64,000 bases of DNA from Bog-159 sp035308525. Lineage in GTDB: Bacteria > Acidobacteriota > Terriglobia > Bryobacterales > Bryobacteraceae. The stretch lies in NCBI GenBank assembly GCA_035308525.1, contig DATGGM010000094.1, positions 8,320-72,319 on the forward strand. The letters run 5' to 3'. Below, one piece after another: positions 47,126 to 55,501 of the stretch; position 1 is the stretch's first letter; each line of letters opens with the position of its first letter. The notes beneath the pieces are model-generated. The model did not search any database, was not told where the DNA came from, and saw nothing but the letters and a program-made list of their open reading frames with translations. The position numbers and the translations under genes are program-made.

Positions 47126-48928
47126 TTACCGATCTCCATCATTTGCCGCGAAGGGCTGTATCAGGGTCGGGGACAGCACGGAGGTGCCCCATACAATATT
47201 CGCCGCATTGACCCAGGGGGCGTTGGTTCCGGCCCACAGGACGGCGAGGCCATTGACAGTTTGTCCGGTGAAGACAGTGGTGCCCCAGACGATGTTGGTT
47301 CCCCAAACGATGTTAGTACCCCAGACAATGTTGGTTCCCCAGACAATGTTGGTGCCCCATACGATGTTTTCCGCGAACAGCACCGTGACCTGTCCGTTCG
47401 GGTTCATTACGGCCAGGGGCGAGATGGCCGGCACCCCAGTCAGGTCGTTGTTCGCGAGGGCCGCACTGATATTCAACTGTCCAGCGCCAACGGTAAACAG
47501 GTCATTGATGTTGTTGTAGGTGTAATTGTGGACCACATCCGACGCGCTGCTGTACAGCGAGGACATCTTGGTGGCGGTCTTCATGAGCCGCGCCTTCACC
47601 TGGTCCGGCGTAAGCCACGGGCTCTGCTGAATCAATAGAGCCGCCGCGCCGCTTACTACGGGCGCGGCCATACTGGTTCCACTCAGACAGAAGTACTTGG
47701 CGGATGTCCCGGATGGGCTGCCGGCCTCGTAGTAAGAGTTTAGGGTTAAGGTGGATGGGTAGGTTTCGGCAAGAGTGCTATTTGGCGCCATCAGCGAAAC
47801 GATCGTATTGCCGGGCGCCACCAGATCCGGCTTGGCGATGTGATCGATGGCCGTGGGACCATCGGAGCTATAGCTGGCGATTGTGTCATTCGCTACATTC
47901 GTCGAGCCGTGAGTGTTAGTGGCGCCGACGGTGATGGCGTAGGGATCGTTACCCGGCGCGGCGATGGTTCCGTAGGTAGGCAGGCCGCCCAGCACGTTCC
48001 GGCCTGAATTCCCGGCCGCGACGACAACCACGATACCGCTGCTCCAGGCGGCTTCAACCGCTTGGCAGAGGGGATCCACCGTATAGCTCTCATAAACCTG
48101 CCGGCCAAGGGAAAGGTTGATGACGCGAATATTGTAAGTGCTTTGCAGGCTGATCGCCTGATCGATGGCCGCAATCACATTGCTGTCCGACCCCGAACCA
48201 TTCTGGTCGAGCACCTGTAAGTTGATCAGGTTGACATTGGGAGCCACGCCGGTGAACGTCCGCGTGTAGCTGGGCCCGGTTGAATCCTTGCCATTGGATC
48301 CAATGATGCCGGCTACATGCGTGCCGTGACCGTAGGCATCAGATCCCCGCATTCCGGTGACGAAGCTTTGGGTATAGACAATGCGGGAAGCCCTACCCGA
48401 GGATGTCTTGAGATCGTCATGCAAATAGATGCCGCTGTCCACCACCGCCACGCCAACCCCGCTGCCGTTCCAACCGGACTGCCAGGCGATGTTGGCGCCC
48501 ACCGTTTGGGTGGTGACGTCGAGGCTGCCCGTGATCGTCCGGTTCGGCGAGATGTAGGTGACCAGCGGATTCAGCGCCAGCGCCTGTATTTCGGCCGGAG
48601 ACAGCCTGACATGGAGAGCTTTGACGTGCTTGAAGCGCCGGATGACCTGTTGCGGCGCAAACAGGTTCATATCGTCATTCGTGGGGATCCTGCTGAACTG
48701 AACGATGACTTCCATGTTTTCGGCGCCTTTAACTGGCCTTAGATCGCTCGAAATCTTAGACCCGGCCATGGCTAAACCGCAGGCCATGGTAAGGACCATT
48801 GCCAGGAGGCGCAGAACCTGGCGAACTACCGAGGCGGTCATCGGACGCCGGACGCCGCCCCAGACCGCGTGATCCGGGGACAGCTTCGGCTGGCAGTCGG
48901 CAAGGTCGCGATTGACGGAAGGTAACAT
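47126..48928 (-). CDS. S8 subtilisin-like serine peptidase with NIVWGT repeats
   Basis: A 600-residue exported subtilase. A 30-residue basic lead precedes the signal-like helix (VLRLLAMVLTMACGLAMAG). An I9-type propeptide (~70-135) is followed by the catalytic triad Asp164 (VAVVDSGI), His201 (GHGTHVAG) and Ser419 (LSGTSMAAP). The C-terminal ~80 residues hold five perfect NIVWGT units (521-550) and a sixth near 577. ATG 48928 has AGGAGAG 9 bases upstream. An ATG at 48841 has no such site. It would act outside the cytoplasm. The repeat tail may be a surface, sorting or binding segment. Confidence 0.93.
   Translation of the reverse strand: MLPSVNRDLADCQPKLSPDHAVWGGVRRPMTASVVRQVLRLLAMVLTMACGLAMAGSKISSDLRPVKGAENMEVIVQFSRIPTNDDMNLFAPQQVIRRFKHVKALHVRLSPAEIQALALNPLVTYISPNRTITGSLDVTTQTVGANIAWQSGWNGSGVGVAVVDSGIYLHDDLKTSSGRASRIVYTQSFVTGMRGSDAYGHGTHVAGIIGSNGKDSTGPSYTRTFTGVAPNVNLINLQVLDQNGSGSDSNVIAAIDQAISLQSTYNIRVINLSLGRQVYESYTVDPLCQAVEAAWSSGIVVVVAAGNSGRNVLGGLPTYGTIAAPGNDPYAITVGATNTHGSTNVANDTIASYSSDGPTAIDHIAKPDLVAPGNTIVSLMAPNSTLAETYPSTLTLNSYYEAGSPSGTSAKYFCLSGTSMAAPVVSGAAALLIQQSPWLTPDQVKARLMKTATKMSSLYSSASDVVHNYTYNNINDLFTVGAGQLNISAALANNDLTGVPAISPLAVMNPNGQVTVLFAENIVWGTNIVWGTNIVWGTNIVWGTNIVWGTTVFTGQTVNGLAVLWAGTNAPWVNAANIVWGTSVLSPTLIQPFAANDGDR
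47183..47200 (-). repeat. Isolated sixth NIVWGT unit
   Basis: One further 18-base copy of the repeat unit lies 78 bases further into the gene (residues ~577-582), separated from the array by a unique region. Confidence 0.9.
47279..47368 (-). repeat. Five 18-bp tandem repeats encoding NIVWGT
   Basis: Five 18-base units in the S8 peptidase gene each encode Asn-Ile-Val-Trp-Gly-Thr. The units differ at synonymous positions while the protein repeat is perfect, which indicates selection on the peptide. Confidence 0.95.
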
Positions 48929-49088
48929 TTCTGGTTCTCTCCTGATAGCGCCTTCTGGGTCGTTGTTCGAGTTTACCGGCGCATCCGTGGCTTTTCTAAA
49001 GCATAGAGACTACCACTGGGAGATCAGGGTATAAGTCGCTCACAGGATTGGAAGATTGGCGGGCGGAGGTTCACGTAAGGATGCTGGA

Positions 49089-49104
49089 GTGACAGGGCTG
49101 TCAC
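49089..49104. repeat. Short inverted repeat, possible operator
   Basis: GTGACAGGGCTGTCAC has perfect 7-bp arms around two bases. It overlaps the stop codon of the gene at 49101-49520 and lies about 160 bases upstream of the S8 peptidase start. It could be a regulator site or a small hairpin. No T run follows. Confidence 0.3.
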
Positions 49105-49520
49105 GTTCCGGGTGACGGGGGTGGCGCACGGCGTGGGGACGCTGGCACGGCGGACTGCAATCCGGTCCACTCCTCGGCAACTACGATCGAATTAGCCGGG
49201 TTTCGCGGATCGTACCTCACGCCTACATGTCCCAGCGAGGCGATATCGGCGGGTAGGAATGCCTTCAATCGTGAGATATCCTGCGACGCGGTGTATTCCA
49301 CGCCGCGCACGGCGTAGGAATACACCAGCAGATCGTCGTGGATGTCCAGCAGGATGGCGTCACCCATCTTGCCGGAGGAAAGCAGCATCAACCGGCGCTG
49401 GCGCTCCCTTTCGTCGGGAGAGATGCGCGACCGGCGCCAGGCGCGCACGGCCATGGCGCCGATAATGATAACCAGAATGGCCAGCAGCGCCGCGGTGATG
49501 CCATCTGCTGTGGTATGCAC
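49101..49520 (-). CDS. Hypothetical membrane-anchored protein, DUF3592-like
   Basis: A 139-residue protein with one N-terminal transmembrane helix (ITAALLAILVIIIGAMAVRAW), a charged segment and a small beta domain: DAILLDIHDDLLVYSYAVRGVEYTASQDI, then VGVRYDPRNPANSIVVAE. The phrases V-x-Y-x-x-x-V-x-G-V-x-Y and VRYDPxNPxxS are typical of DUF3592-like domains of unknown function. The start is GTG 49520, 10 bases after the transaldolase stop, so it is probably in the same operon. The C terminus is Pro/Arg-rich. Confidence 0.75.
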   Translation of the reverse strand: MHTTADGITAALLAILVIIIGAMAVRAWRRSRISPDERERQRRLMLLSSGKMGDAILLDIHDDLLVYSYAVRGVEYTASQDISRLKAFLPADIASLGHVGVRYDPRNPANSIVVAEEWTGLQSAVPASPRRAPPPSPGT

Positions 49521-49530
49521 CTTCGGACGG

Positions 49531-50193
49531 CTAGACCGCGACCGGGGCTTCCTGGAAAACCTTGGCCCAGTCTTTGAGAAACTGATCGAGACCCTTGTCG
49601 GTCAGCGGGTGATTGAACAGCATATCCAGCACCTTGAACGGCATGGTGGCGATATGGGAGCCGTTGGCGGCCGCATCGACCACGTGCGTGGGCGAGCGCA
49701 AAGAAGCCGCCAGCACCTGGGTCTTAAAACCCTGGAGCTTGTAAATCTGCGTAATGCTTTTGATCAGCTCCATGCCGGTCCATCCGATATCGTCCAGGCG
49801 GCCAACGAACGGGCTCACGATGTAAGCGCCGGCCTTAGCCGCCAGGATCGCCTGCGCGGGCGAGAAGCACAGCGTCACGTTCACCCGGATGCCGTCTTTG
49901 CTCAGTGTCGAGGTGGCCTTGATGCCGTCCCTCGTCAAGGGGCATTTTACGACGACGTTCTTGTGCAGGCGAGCCAGGTCACGCCCCTCGCGAACCATCT
50001 GATTGGCTTCGGTGGAGACTACTTCTGCGCTGATATCGCCGTCTACAATGTCGCAGATCAGCCGGATCTGATCTTCAAGCGGCCGGCCTTCCTTGGCGAT
50101 CAGCGTGGGGTTGGTGGTTACGCCGTCGATGATGCCCCAACTGGCGCCTTTCTTCAGTTCATCCAGGTTGGCCGTGTCCAGAAAAAACTTCAC
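49531..50193 (-). CDS. fsa: Transaldolase of the small FSA/TalC family
   Basis: A 220-residue class I aldolase of the short transaldolase group. The Schiff-base Lys83 (VVVKCPLT), the N-terminal FLDTANLDEL with its catalytic Asp and the TTNPTLIAKEG motif are present, as is the ITQIYKLQGFKTQVLAASLRSP segment. The length suits this decameric family (~215-220). Members act either as fructose-6-phosphate aldolase or as transaldolase. Sequence alone does not decide. The start is GTG 50193 with GGAGGG upstream. It would serve the pentose phosphate pathway together with gnd elsewhere in the window. Confidence 0.93.
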   Translation of the reverse strand: MKFFLDTANLDELKKGASWGIIDGVTTNPTLIAKEGRPLEDQIRLICDIVDGDISAEVVSTEANQMVREGRDLARLHKNVVVKCPLTRDGIKATSTLSKDGIRVNVTLCFSPAQAILAAKAGAYIVSPFVGRLDDIGWTGMELIKSITQIYKLQGFKTQVLAASLRSPTHVVDAAANGSHIATMPFKVLDMLFNHPLTDKGLDQFLKDWAKVFQEAPVAV

Positions 50194-50277
50194 GTTTTAC
50201 CCTCCAGTCCTTGAATTATAGCATCGCGGCGGGACGGGCCCGGGGCCACGGGTTCTCGAAGGGTTGGGAGAGAACAG

Positions 50278-50676
50278 CTAGTTCGGACAGGGCCGGTTGA
50301 GGAGCGCCGTCATGATGCGGTTGACCACCTCTTCGCGAAGGGTTTCGTCGGGCGCATCGAATGGCGATACCTGGATGTGCACCAGTTCATGCACGATGGT
50401 GCATTCCATATCCAACTTGAGCTCGCCGCCTTTGAGGTTGTAGTCGGCGGGGTCGAGCACGCTGATGGTGCCGGTCTTGCCGTCGGGGTCCCACGCGGCA
50501 TTGCCCCAGGTATTCTTATCCAATTCTTTTTGCCTGACCAAGCGTACGGTCAAATGCCACTCGTCCATTCCAAGACGTTTTTGCCAGGATTTCAGCTTTT
50601 GATCCAGGTGGAATTCCACCGGGGACATGGGAAAACAGCCCATGACGCATAAGAACAGCGCCGCAAGCACTTTCAT
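50278..50676 (-). CDS. Hypothetical secreted protein with HExxH motif
   Basis: A 132-residue exported protein (signal peptide MKVLAALFLCVMGCFP) containing TIVHELVHIQV, a zinc-metallopeptidase-type HELVH motif, about residues 92-96. A glutamate further on (ETLREEVVNRIM) could be the third ligand. The family is small and not named, and the length suggests a minimal gluzincin or a non-catalytic relative. ATG 50676 is chosen. The open frame extends upstream to 50745 but without a signal. TACAAT ends 6 bases before this ATG, suggesting a leaderless transcript. Confidence 0.75.
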   Translation of the reverse strand: MKVLAALFLCVMGCFPMSPVEFHLDQKLKSWQKRLGMDEWHLTVRLVRQKELDKNTWGNAAWDPDGKTGTISVLDPADYNLKGGELKLDMECTIVHELVHIQVSPFDAPDETLREEVVNRIMTALLNRPCPN

Positions 50677-50682
50677 ATTTAA

Positions 50683-50688
50683 ATTGTA
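50683..50688 (-). promoter_or_regulatory. Putative -10 box for a leaderless transcript
   Basis: TACAAT on the minus strand ends 6 bases before the ATG at 50676. The 11-base stretch GCTACAATTTA around it also occurs upstream of hemB. Confidence 0.45.
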
Positions 50689-50750
50689 GCCGAAAATGTG
50701 AAGAGAAATACCCAACTGGAACAAATTTAGTACTGCCAGCTGCAATCCGG

Positions 50751-53700
50751 CTATTTGAACCTTCTTTTATACACGAAGTTCAGCCCTACCAATCCGTTTT
50801 CGTCCCGTAGTGCCACGGCCGACCAGTGGCGGCTGAAGGCCCACTCCACCTGGATCACCAGCGGATTGGTACTGGTGACGTCGGTGATATAGGTGAACGT
50901 GACCTCGGGCGTCACCTGCTGTTCGACGGTCAGGCGCGCCTGGGGGTTGTTCTCCACGCCGGTCAGGCTGGTGAGGGTGGGGTCAATTTTCAGCCGTGTG
51001 ACGCCAAAGAAGCGCTGCAGCCGGCCCGTGACCGGGCTGGCAATGGCCTGGCCCAGCAACGCGGAAGCCCCCATAGTTTGTAGGGATTGCGGCGATGCTG
51101 GACTGGACATGAGAGTCGCGTAGTCGCCCGTCGGCGAACGGCCGGTGGCTAGCAGCGCGACGATATCGGAGAATGGCATAGGCGGGTCCGAACGCGGCGT
51201 CAGGTTCAGCTTATTGATCGGGCCCGAGATGTTCAGAATTACATCAATTCCCCGCGCCTTGGTATCCAGGTCCATGTTGAGCACCGGCTCGATCTTGACG
51301 GGATTGTAGAAAGCGATGGAGCCCTGATTCACAGTAAAGGGCGTCCCGAAGAACACGATCTGGCCCTGCGTGATGTTGATGCGGCCCAGCAGCGATGGAT
51401 TGCTGCCGGTGCCTCGCAGGCGCAAGCTGGCCTCCGCCTGGAGCCCTTGCGCCAGAGAGGTTTGGAACGTGATATCGGGGGCGGTGTCGATTTGCACGTC
51501 GAAGTGCATGTTGGGCACCAGGCCGGTCTGCGCGGAGGGCGTCTGGACGGGCTCGGCGGACTTGGCCAGGACGGAACTGAAATCGGAGTGCGGGTTGAAT
51601 CCGGTGCGCAGCACGGTGATGCGGCCGGAAAGCATACTACTGTCGCTGGTGCCGCTGAGGCTCAGGGAGGCGTTGGCTACCGTGCTGAAATCTTCCGGAT
51701 AGCGCAGGCGCATTTCGTGCGCGGTGGCGTGCAGGCGGAAAACCAGCGCGTCAGCGCCAAAGCCGGCGAATCCGGAAAGCGTCACCTTTCCACCACCGCT
51801 CTCTCCGGAGAAGCTTTGTATGGTGGCGCGGCTATCGTCGAACAGGATCACGCCGTTGGTCTTGGACATCCCCACGGGCAGGTCGGCCAGATTGAAAGTA
51901 GCTTCCTTGATCTCCAGGCGGCCGGCGATTAGGGGCTGCGCCGGGGTACCGCGGATGGTGACGCCGGTTTCGATGGCGCCGGATCCGAAGATATCGCGAT
52001 TGAAATCCTGCAGGCTCGCCAGATCGAACCGGCCGCTGACGTGCAGATCGAGGGGATTCTTCTGTTGCAGATTGACGGTTCCGGTGAGGGATAGATCCGT
52101 GGCGCGGCCCACCAGCCGGGCGCTGGCGACCTTAATAACGTTGCGCTCCATGCTGATGGCGATGGGTTCCTGGTTGTGCAGCGCCAGCGGCTTGCCGTTG
52201 GCCGCCAGATTGCCGCCCGCGCCGACCTGTAAAGAAGGGATGCGCAATTGCGCCTTCCACAATTCCGGCTTGATGGCGGGGCCGCTGATCGACAGGGTGC
52301 CTTCGGCCGAGCCGGTAAGCTGCAAGCCGCCGGGAGGCTTAGTCCCGCGCAACCACAGGCGTAGACGCTCCAAGTCGAGTCCCTTGAAGCTGATCTGCGC
52401 GCCGCCCGGATAATCGCCCGCCAAGCTCCATTTGCCATCGGCTTGAATGACCGATCCGGCCAATTCGGAGTCGAAGTGCGCGGCCAGCTCGGAGCCGTTG
52501 GTTTGGGCGGTAAGAGTCCCGTCGCGTAAAGGCTGATCGTTAATGCGCAGGCCGCGGGCGCTAAGAGCACCGGTCAGGCTGATCAGGCGAAACCCCGGTT
52601 CACCAGGCTTCGGCGGTTCGATATCCACGGTGGCGGCGCCGTGCAACTCGGCCGTGCCGCTGATGCCGGGGTATTCCCGGCTCACGAATTTGAACTGCTT
52701 GAGCGGCATGGCATTACTATCGACATGGAACTTCAACTGGCCGATGCCGAAATTGGCTAGCTGGTGGCGATAGTCCGCCTGAAATGTGACGCGCCGCGGG
52801 CCCGCGCCCAGTTGCGCGTTGGCCAGACTGACGGTTGTGCCGGAGTATTCGACCGCGCTGGTGAGACTGTCGAACGGTTCGCCCTCGAGGGTGCCCTTGG
52901 TGGCGGTGATGTTGGCCGCGATGCGTGGATCGCCGATGGTGCCCGCGACCTTGCCATCCGCGGTTATGGTCGCCTCCAGCGGCACGTCCTTGAGATTCGC
53001 AAGCGCCAGAAGATCCGCCGCGGGTGCATTGCGGATGGAACCAGCGGCTGAAACAGCGCTCTGGTCATCGACCTTCCAATCGTGCATGCCGAGCGAACCG
53101 GAGCCCTGCGCGTACAAGGCGCCGCGTTGCAATCCGCCGTTGTGCACCGTGAGGCCTGCACTCGACAGGTCGATATCGGCCTCCAGCGCATCGAAATGCT
53201 GGCCCGACCAGGCGACGCCCGTGGCGCGTCCATGACCGGTAATGCGCGGGTCATCCAGCTTACCGGTGACCGCGCCATCGAACGCCACGGCGCCGTTTAC
53301 AAGCTTCACGGGAATGGACTGAACATCGAAGGCCGGCAGCACTTCGTCGAGATTTCGGGAATCGGCGCGCACCCGCAACTGCCGCCCCAGCACACCGGAA
53401 AAGGTGACATGTGTGGCAGGCAACGATAGGGTGGAATTGCCTAAATCCAACGTTTCGGCGGTGGCGTCATAGGTGGCGTCGAGCGAACCGTGCACCGGCG
53501 CGCCGCTCGCGGAGGGCGCAATCGCCATGCGAGTCGTCAGGCGGAACGTACGCGAGTCGCCCAGCGTAACAGCCAGTTGCACGGGGCCCCCTGCTACCCC
53601 GTCCCAGGGGAGGCTCTGACCGTTGTACGCGAACATGGTCTTGCGCACGTCGAAGCCGGATACGTCGCCCTCCACGTGGACGCGCTTCAAGTCCACGATT

Positions 53701-54851
53701 TCCCCTTTGCCGGCGAAAGATCCATCTAGCGCATCTATGTGAATACCACTGGCTTCCAGGGTGCCGTGCCGCAGCACTACAGTCTCGATCCGGCCCTCGT
53801 ATGGGAGGCCTCCCGGCCGGTTCACGATGCCCGAGACCCGCATCCCCCGCACCATCACCCGTTGCGGGTCGAGACTCAGCGCCCCATCGGCGCTGACGTG
53901 GTGCAAGGTGACGTTGGCGTCGGGACGGAACAGCAGACCAGCCGCGCGCAGCGAGCCGGTAGCCTGATAGTCGGCAGCACCGTGAAACCGCAAAACCCCA
54001 GCCAGCGTGACCGGCCCCTCCAACACCGTGCGCAGGGCGAGCGTGCGGACCACCTCCGCCAGCGATGCGCGCACCTTGTATTGGAACGATCCGGAGAAAG
54101 CGGTGAGGCTGTCGATGGCGCCGGAGAATTCAACCTGCGACTGCCTGGTAGCGACGCGCCCGGAAGAGACTTCCACGCGATTCTTCGATACGTCCAGCGC
54201 CAGGCTCACATCCAGCGGTACGGGCTGATAGCTGCCCCAATGGAACTCGGCGGGCGAAAAGGATAGCTGGCCGCGGTAGCGCGGTCCGGCCACGTCATAA
54301 GAGAACTGAGCGCGCACGTTGCGGCCCTGCGCGTCGAAAGGTGTCTTGCCCTGGCCCCGAACTTCGAAGATACCGTCCTGCAGGCCTAACCGGCCGATGG
54401 CCAGGTCCAGAATACTCTCGACGGTGCCCTTTCCCGGGCGGCGCACTTTAGGCGCGGGCACGTTGGTGCGCCCATCCGGATAGAGAATCAGATACACCCG
54501 CGGGTGTCGCACATCGAGGTATTGCAGGTCGACCGATCGCTTCACCACCGAGATGATCCGGACGCCGAGCACTATGGCGTCCGCGCGGACCAGCGGCGGC
54601 GCACCGGCGGGCTCGCTTCCGTGCAGGACGAACCCATCCACCTCGGCGCGCATCTGCTTCCAATCGAAGCGGAAAGCACCTATCTCCGATCGCCCTCCGG
54701 TGGCTTTCTCCAATTCGGCCACGATGCGATCACGGACTTTGCGGCTGAACCAGTCGCTGCGCAGCACCAGGATGGCGCTCAGCACCGCGACCAGGGCCAG
54801 AGCCAGCAGACTACCGGCCGCGACCCAGAGCCGGCCCGCGCGGCGGCTCAT
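50751..54851 (-). CDS. TamB-like translocation and assembly protein
   Basis: A 1366-residue protein with one N-terminal transmembrane helix (LWVAAGSLLALALVAVLSAILVL) followed by a very long beta-helical groove and the C-terminal DUF490/TamB domain (GRINITQGQIVFFGTPFTVNQGSIAFYNP, ILNISGPINKLNLTPRSDPPMPFSDIVALLATG). It spans the periplasm and works with an Omp85 partner in outer-membrane biogenesis or lipid transport. ATG 54851 is chosen because it overlaps the SurA-like stop by 4 bases. Frame extension to 54908 lies inside that gene. The BamA/TamA-type partner is two genes upstream. Confidence 0.93.
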   Translation of the reverse strand: MSRRAGRLWVAAGSLLALALVAVLSAILVLRSDWFSRKVRDRIVAELEKATGGRSEIGAFRFDWKQMRAEVDGFVLHGSEPAGAPPLVRADAIVLGVRIISVVKRSVDLQYLDVRHPRVYLILYPDGRTNVPAPKVRRPGKGTVESILDLAIGRLGLQDGIFEVRGQGKTPFDAQGRNVRAQFSYDVAGPRYRGQLSFSPAEFHWGSYQPVPLDVSLALDVSKNRVEVSSGRVATRQSQVEFSGAIDSLTAFSGSFQYKVRASLAEVVRTLALRTVLEGPVTLAGVLRFHGAADYQATGSLRAAGLLFRPDANVTLHHVSADGALSLDPQRVMVRGMRVSGIVNRPGGLPYEGRIETVVLRHGTLEASGIHIDALDGSFAGKGEIVDLKRVHVEGDVSGFDVRKTMFAYNGQSLPWDGVAGGPVQLAVTLGDSRTFRLTTRMAIAPSASGAPVHGSLDATYDATAETLDLGNSTLSLPATHVTFSGVLGRQLRVRADSRNLDEVLPAFDVQSIPVKLVNGAVAFDGAVTGKLDDPRITGHGRATGVAWSGQHFDALEADIDLSSAGLTVHNGGLQRGALYAQGSGSLGMHDWKVDDQSAVSAAGSIRNAPAADLLALANLKDVPLEATITADGKVAGTIGDPRIAANITATKGTLEGEPFDSLTSAVEYSGTTVSLANAQLGAGPRRVTFQADYRHQLANFGIGQLKFHVDSNAMPLKQFKFVSREYPGISGTAELHGAATVDIEPPKPGEPGFRLISLTGALSARGLRINDQPLRDGTLTAQTNGSELAAHFDSELAGSVIQADGKWSLAGDYPGGAQISFKGLDLERLRLWLRGTKPPGGLQLTGSAEGTLSISGPAIKPELWKAQLRIPSLQVGAGGNLAANGKPLALHNQEPIAISMERNVIKVASARLVGRATDLSLTGTVNLQQKNPLDLHVSGRFDLASLQDFNRDIFGSGAIETGVTIRGTPAQPLIAGRLEIKEATFNLADLPVGMSKTNGVILFDDSRATIQSFSGESGGGKVTLSGFAGFGADALVFRLHATAHEMRLRYPEDFSTVANASLSLSGTSDSSMLSGRITVLRTGFNPHSDFSSVLAKSAEPVQTPSAQTGLVPNMHFDVQIDTAPDITFQTSLAQGLQAEASLRLRGTGSNPSLLGRINITQGQIVFFGTPFTVNQGSIAFYNPVKIEPVLNMDLDTKARGIDVILNISGPINKLNLTPRSDPPMPFSDIVALLATGRSPTGDYATLMSSPASPQSLQTMGASALLGQAIASPVTGRLQRFFGVTRLKIDPTLTSLTGVENNPQARLTVEQQVTPEVTFTYITDVTSTNPLVIQVEWAFSRHWSAVALRDENGLVGLNFVYKRRFK

Positions 54852-55501
54852 TGGAAAGCCTCGTCGTGGTATTGAATGCGGGTGCGCCGGCGGGCTTCTT
54901 TCAGCCACTGTTCCACCTGTCGATTGGCGGCCTGGGCGATCAGCGTCTGCTCGATTTCATCGCGGTGATCGTCGACCGATGGAGTCTGGCCGGGATGCGC
55001 CTGCAGGAGAGTGGCCCGCAGGTGGTTGTTGAAGTAGTCGCGAATTTCATCGTCGCCGATCTGGATGCCCGGCCGGAAGCGCACATCGATGAAGCGCACC
55101 AGCGTCAATTGCCAGACCAGGCCGGTCTTCAGGTCTTCCTCGGTGACGCCGTATTCGGCCAGAATGCGGCGGTAAGCGGATTCATCTCCATAGCGGGCTT
55201 TCTCCTGCTTGAGCACAGCGTCGGCATCCGCGGCGGAGGGCAGCAGGTAGCGGCTGGCTTCCAACTCCGCGCGAACCAGGCTCTGGTCCACCATGCGCTC
55301 GGCGGCCTCGCGCTTGTGGGCGGGGCTAAAGTCCGGCTTTTCACCGTTCAGCAGGGCCGTGAGGCGAATTTCACGGTCGATGTCGATTTGCGTAATAACG
55401 CGATTGCCCACCGAGACCGCGATGCGATCGAGAATCTCCGGATGGGCAAAGGCGGGGGCCAGCAGTGCGAGCGCGGCTAAGGCTGGCGCAAAGCGTCGCA
55501 T
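54848..55501 (-). CDS. SurA-N-like periplasmic chaperone lacking PPIase domains
   Basis: A 217-residue exported protein with a signal peptide (FAPALAALALLAPAFA), then the SurA N-terminal pattern LDRIAVSVGNRVITQIDIDREIRLTALLNGEKPDF and helices (AAERMVDQSLVRAELEASRY, YGVTEEDLKTGLVWQLTLVRFIDVRF). No parvulin domain follows, so it is a chaperone-only form. ATG 55501 overlaps the stop of the Omp85 gene by one base (TAATG), and its own stop overlaps the TamB-like gene by 4. The arrangement strongly suggests joint function in outer-membrane protein delivery. Confidence 0.88.
   Translation of the reverse strand: MRRFAPALAALALLAPAFAHPEILDRIAVSVGNRVITQIDIDREIRLTALLNGEKPDFSPAHKREAAERMVDQSLVRAELEASRYLLPSAADADAVLKQEKARYGDESAYRRILAEYGVTEEDLKTGLVWQLTLVRFIDVRFRPGIQIGDDEIRDYFNNHLRATLLQAHPGQTPSVDDHRDEIEQTLIAQAANRQVEQWLKEARRRTRIQYHDEAFQ

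Noticed and set aside
47279..47368. Direct repeat array that could be taken for CRISPR
   Set aside because: The units are contiguous 18-base coding repeats without spacers, in frame within the S8 peptidase gene.
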